NCBI GenBank assembly: GCA_011109175.1
Contig: RDEW01000014.1
Coordinates: forward strand, 134,042-198,041
Length of the DNA stretch: 64,000 nucleotides
Origin: Dicyema japonicum
Taxonomy: Eukaryota > Dicyemida > Rhombozoa > Dicyemidae
Direction: 5' to 3'
The notes under the pieces are model-generated. The model did no database searches. It was not told the DNA's origin and saw only the letters and a list, made by a program, of their open reading frames with translations. The position numbers and the translations under genes were made by a program. Shown piece after piece: positions 60,440 to 64,000 of the stretch (the first letter of the stretch is position 1; each line of letters starts with the position of its first letter).

Positions 60440-61349
60440 TATTTAGACTGATATGTCTTCAATACCATTCTATTGTAATAAAACACTTGTTAATATATTA
60501 TAAAATCCACTTGCTTAAAAGGCGTTAAAATTATGTTGATTTGGCCTAAGTTTATTTATTTTGTGGTTTTCCGCATTAAAAATTATTAATTTAAAAAGTT
60601 AAATTAATATTTAATTATAATAAATTCAAATACTTGCTTTGCCAAATGTTTTTGATCGCAAATCATGACGTATCTACTCTGAAATTCCTAATCCTTAAGA
60701 ACAAGGAGCGTCCCCGTGCGACTATGATCTTTCGATTCTATCCTACACGTTCTTATGTGGGCTCGAAGGAGGAACGTTGATTTATAATGAGTTTACTGCT
60801 GGAGTGTGTCGCCATTATGTGTTTAGTTAGTTTGGTTTTACTAATGATAATGTTAGTTTATTTGCTAATTGTGGAAGGTTGAGGTGTATTTTTTGGGCTT
60901 TGTAATGAATACAGACATTATCTTCTTAAGACGTCGGCAACCATAAGTCTTCAACAAAAGAATTTTGGATACACAAATGCCCATGGTCAGACTATCGTTC
61001 TTTGACAATCTCTGCCTAACAAGTAACCTCACAATATACTAGATAAGAAATACTTAATTCACCACAAAAGAATCTGGAAATTTGATTCGATCCATGTAAC
61101 TACAAAGTTGTGTAGCCCATATTCACATGGTTAATTTCATTAAAGATTATGTCTTTTTATGATTCATGAATCTATTACCAGGGGCGAAATTAATCACTAC
61201 CATTTCGATTTCTTAAAGAGGAAGTGCTGCCACAGCCGTAAGTGAAAGACCAATTCTACTCTCATATGTGGAAATCAGACTTCTTAGACCATTGAAGGCT
61301 TCCCCATTCATTTTAACTCTCATAGGCTTCAGATCCTCATTGAGAAACA
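60440..61349. other. Spacer, no gene seen
   Basis: AT-rich to about 60650, then mixed composition. I see nothing that I can support. Confidence 0.4.
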
Positions 61350-63710
61350 TATTATTATTATTAAGGCACTTTCACAAAGTCATAATGTTTATAGCCCCGC
61401 ATGTGCAACACTCAAAGAAACAATATTTATAGTTAGTCCTTTCCATTTTCCTCTGTCGAATGCGAGTGATCTCAATTCGTCCAGGTAGTCCCCGTCTTTA
61501 GATTTTTTCTCACACGATTTAAGTCTTTGTTCTAGGCAGTCGGAAGTGTCGATCTAGGTCGTCCGCGGAAGGGTTTGTCGCGACTGTCAAAGTAATCTTC
61601 CATCGCTTTGTTAGCGGGTGCGTCCGGGTTCATTCTTAGTACATGCCCAAATGGCCTCCACCAGGCATCTATCACTTCCTTGCTGATGTATGAACACATA
61701 CACTTGTTGTAGATACCAGTGGTTGATATTTTACGTGGCCACTCTATTCCGAGTAAGCTTCGTAGTTGCCTTCTATGGAACGAATCCAGTTTTAATAGTT
61801 CGTTGAAGGAACTTCCCTATTTCCCAGCGTTGTACAGTAGGAGCGGATTCACAAACGCGTTGTAAAGCCTGCATCTGATGTCAATTCCAAGTCCTTTGGC
61901 TTTTAGCCATCCTTTCTTCAGTTTAGCCATTGCCGCATTTGCCAGTGTTTTCCTCCTTAGTACATCTTCAGCGTCTCCTAGTAGAGAGCCGAGCTTATTA
62001 GTACGTCTCCATCTTTCATGAGTAATATCGTCTTCTCTTTTGATTTCCGTAATTTCAGTTTTGTTAACATTTACGCTGAGAAACCATTTCTCAAGCTCCG
62101 CAGGTGCATTTTCTAGCAGGTGTTGGAGTGCGGTCACATCCCGTGATACAAAATCCACATCATCCGCATAAGATGTCTCTTCTATGTCTCCTATATAGCA
62201 TTTACGGAGGTCGCGGAGTGCAGATTCAAGGTATATGGTGAATAGTAAAGGGGAGAGGGAATCACCCTGGGGTGTCCCAATCGTTGTTTTGAAACTGCGG
62301 GAAGTTGCTCCTTCTGTCCTCACAGATAGTCTTGTGTTCGCAAGTAGTAGTCTGATTATCCTAACCGACGATTCATCCAATATTTGCTCAAGCACATTCA
62401 TCAGTTTCTGTCTGTTTATTGAGTCGAAAGCTCTGGAGAGATCTATTCCCAACACGGTTGGCGCTCTTGAATCTTTAATGCGTTGCGCAGCGCCATCTGT
62501 GGCTCCATACAATGTCTGCCGTAGACCTCCCTTCTCGGAACCCACTTTGACTTGCTAGGTATAAATCCGCCACACCCTTTATTCGGCTTAGTGCAATGTT
62601 TTCCAGCACCTTGCGTATCGAATTCAAAAGTATTATCGGGCGGAGATTTTCTACTGGTCCTTTTGATTTGTTCGGTTTTTGAATGGGTATTAATAGTCCA
62701 TTTCCAAGTCCTAGATCGGTATTAGTTTCAAAGATCATTTAGGGTTTTTGCAATTGTGTCGCTAAGTTTTTTTGGCCCATATTTTAAGAGCTCAGGGCTT
62801 ATGTTGTTTGGCCCAGCACTCTTGTTGTTCTTCAGTTTATTTATCGCTAATTCCACCTTTTCCACTGTGATTGAAATTTTTAGTCCCTTTGGTTCTCCCT
62901 GGAGAAGGGGAAAGTCCTTATTTTCTGTATTCAACAGTGTTTCGAAGTGTCGTGCAATCAATTCTGCTTTTTCTTCCGGGTTACCCACGAATTTTCCATC
63001 TTTTTCTTTGATGTGAAGGACGTTTTGTCCCTTCTTTGTCCGCAGCAGCCGCAAACATCCTTGAATTGTCCTTTAGGTATTCCACATCTTTTAATAGGGA
63101 TGTAATAATTTCCTGTGAGTGTTTTCTGTTCATATTTTTGATTTTCCATTTTAGTTCCCTTTGTTGGATATTAAGCTCTTTTTTTACTCTTGTCTGACGT
63201 GTTTGCCGTTTTTAGCCGTAGCTCTCTGCAATGCTTTGCCATATCTGGCACGTTCGGGTGGTGATCCAATTTTAGGGCGTGATGATTTCGGACTCCAAGG
63301 CATACATCAGCCGACTTGGAGATTACCTGATTTGTTTGATATCATAGAGTTTGTACTGATGATTCTGGTGCGGTTTTCTCCATGAGAGTCTCGATTTGTT
63401 CGTGATATTTAGCTCTACAAGTGGGCTATAACCACAATTTTTCTGTCTGAAAGTATATATTGTCTCGCCTTCTTCGCGTTTTCAATGTATTTTTTGCCAG
63501 TCAGGTGCTTTTTTACAGAAAATTTTGCAATGACGATCCTGTGGTCGCTGTCAGTTGTTGTTCCCTGGTAGGAACGTGCACCGTTTATCAGGTGTTTATC
63601 AGACTTTCGGCAGATAATGTAGTCGACTTGATTATATATATTCACGGTCTCTCCGACAGAGTTTTTTCTTTGTCCGTGCCACGTCGTCTTGTGGCAAGCT
63701 GAGTGTTACT
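61350..63710 (-). mobile_element. RTE-like LINE copy E, 5'-truncated
   Basis: From the right: end of the APE endonuclease (63415-63700, YNQVDYIICRKSDKHLI, TDSDHRIVIAKFSVKKH), a linker with frame breaks, RT fingers (62728-63054, SAGPNNISPELLKYGPKKL), PIILLNSIRKVLENIAL and SGFREGRSTADIVWSHRWRC (62475-62738), then 61817-62545 with GIDLSRAFDSINRQKLM, GTPQGDSLSPLLFTIYLE, SYADDVDFV and RRKTLANAAM. It ends at 61350 with an AAT run. The longest single frame is 242 codons; at least three frameshifts. Confidence 0.8.
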
Positions 63711-63780
63711 TCTAATAAATTTAACAATTAATTTAATTAAAAATTAATTTTATTATTTTAATTTTTCTCGTTGGAGTGTG

Positions 63781-64000
63781 ATGCGTGTGATAGAGTACTG
63801 TAATTATAAACGAACCCTATATTGTGGTAATCTGTCACCTCAGGTCACTGAAAGTATACTATACGAGCTATTCTTACAAGTTTTGGAGCTATTCTCAATG
63901 TATTTTATAGGCAGGACCAATAGAGTCTGTTGTGTACCCAAATAAGCCACACGGCGGAAGGGGGGACTTTTGTTTCATTTTGTTCGACCACGAGGAGTCC
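63781..64000 (+). CDS. RBM7-like RRM protein, 5' part only
   Basis: Exons 63781-63879 and 63911 to the window edge, over a 31-nt intron. The product starts MRVIEYCNYKRTLYCGNLSP and continues QVTESILYELFLQAGPIESV and GDFCFILFDHEES. This is the first half of an RNA-recognition motif: RNP2 (LYCGNL), helix 1, then RNP1 (GDFCFILF). The 'VTExxLxELFxQAGP' helix is characteristic of RBM7/RBM11, the RNA-binding subunit of the nuclear exosome targeting complex, and of SF3B4, so both remain possible. The rest is beyond the window. Confidence 0.75.

Overview
This is animal nuclear DNA, AT-rich, with spliced genes interrupted by introns of only about 20-28 nt and the space between genes filled with dead transposable elements. 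Nine genes were rebuilt exon by exon, and in each the exons join in frame once GT...AG segments of about 20-30 nt are removed. An innexin, a Src-type tyrosine kinase, PPP4R2 and Integrator subunit 8 make the host a metazoan, and the innexin looks protostome or lophotrochozoan. Introns this short are known mainly from dicyemid mesozoans, so a dicyemid or close relative is my best inference; the sequence does not prove it.

Layout of host genes: 0.2-5.6 kb, a UBR1/2-type E3 ubiquitin ligase (+). 6.3-7.3 kb, a multi-pass TspO-like membrane protein (-). 9.9-10.9 kb, eIF2B alpha (-). 18.7-19.9 kb, an innexin (-), with a copied fragment of it at 17.8 kb. 34.3-35.1 kb, VPS28 of ESCRT-I (-). 36.9-38.7 kb, ACTR8/Arp8 (-). 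45.2-45.5 kb, a small secreted I29 (cathepsin-propeptide) protein (+). 46.8-47.5 kb, PPP4R2-like (-). 49.8-52.8 kb, INTS8 (+). 56.9-58.5 kb, a Src-family kinase (+). 59.8-60.4 kb, the histone chaperone ASF1 (+). From 63.8 kb, the start of an RBM7-like RRM protein (+), cut by the window end. These are unrelated housekeeping and signalling genes on both strands; I see no operon or gene cluster.

Between them lie: an RTE-like LINE family (five copies; the copy at 25.3-28.3 kb is close to full length and flanked by a duplication of about 62 bp); jockey-like LINEs; a LINE family whose C-terminus carries a cysteine/histidine motif and a restriction-like PD...D nuclease; a second, different RT/nuclease LINE; Tigger/pogo elements (one at 13.3-15.7 kb sits cleanly in a LINE and holds two further retroelement pieces); a Tc1-type element with long inverted repeats at 35.4-36.5 kb; a tRNA-derived SINE family; and several unnamed dispersed repeats. 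Nearly all element ORFs carry frameshifts or stops. I found no CRISPR array, bacterial gene, rRNA or ordinary tRNA gene.
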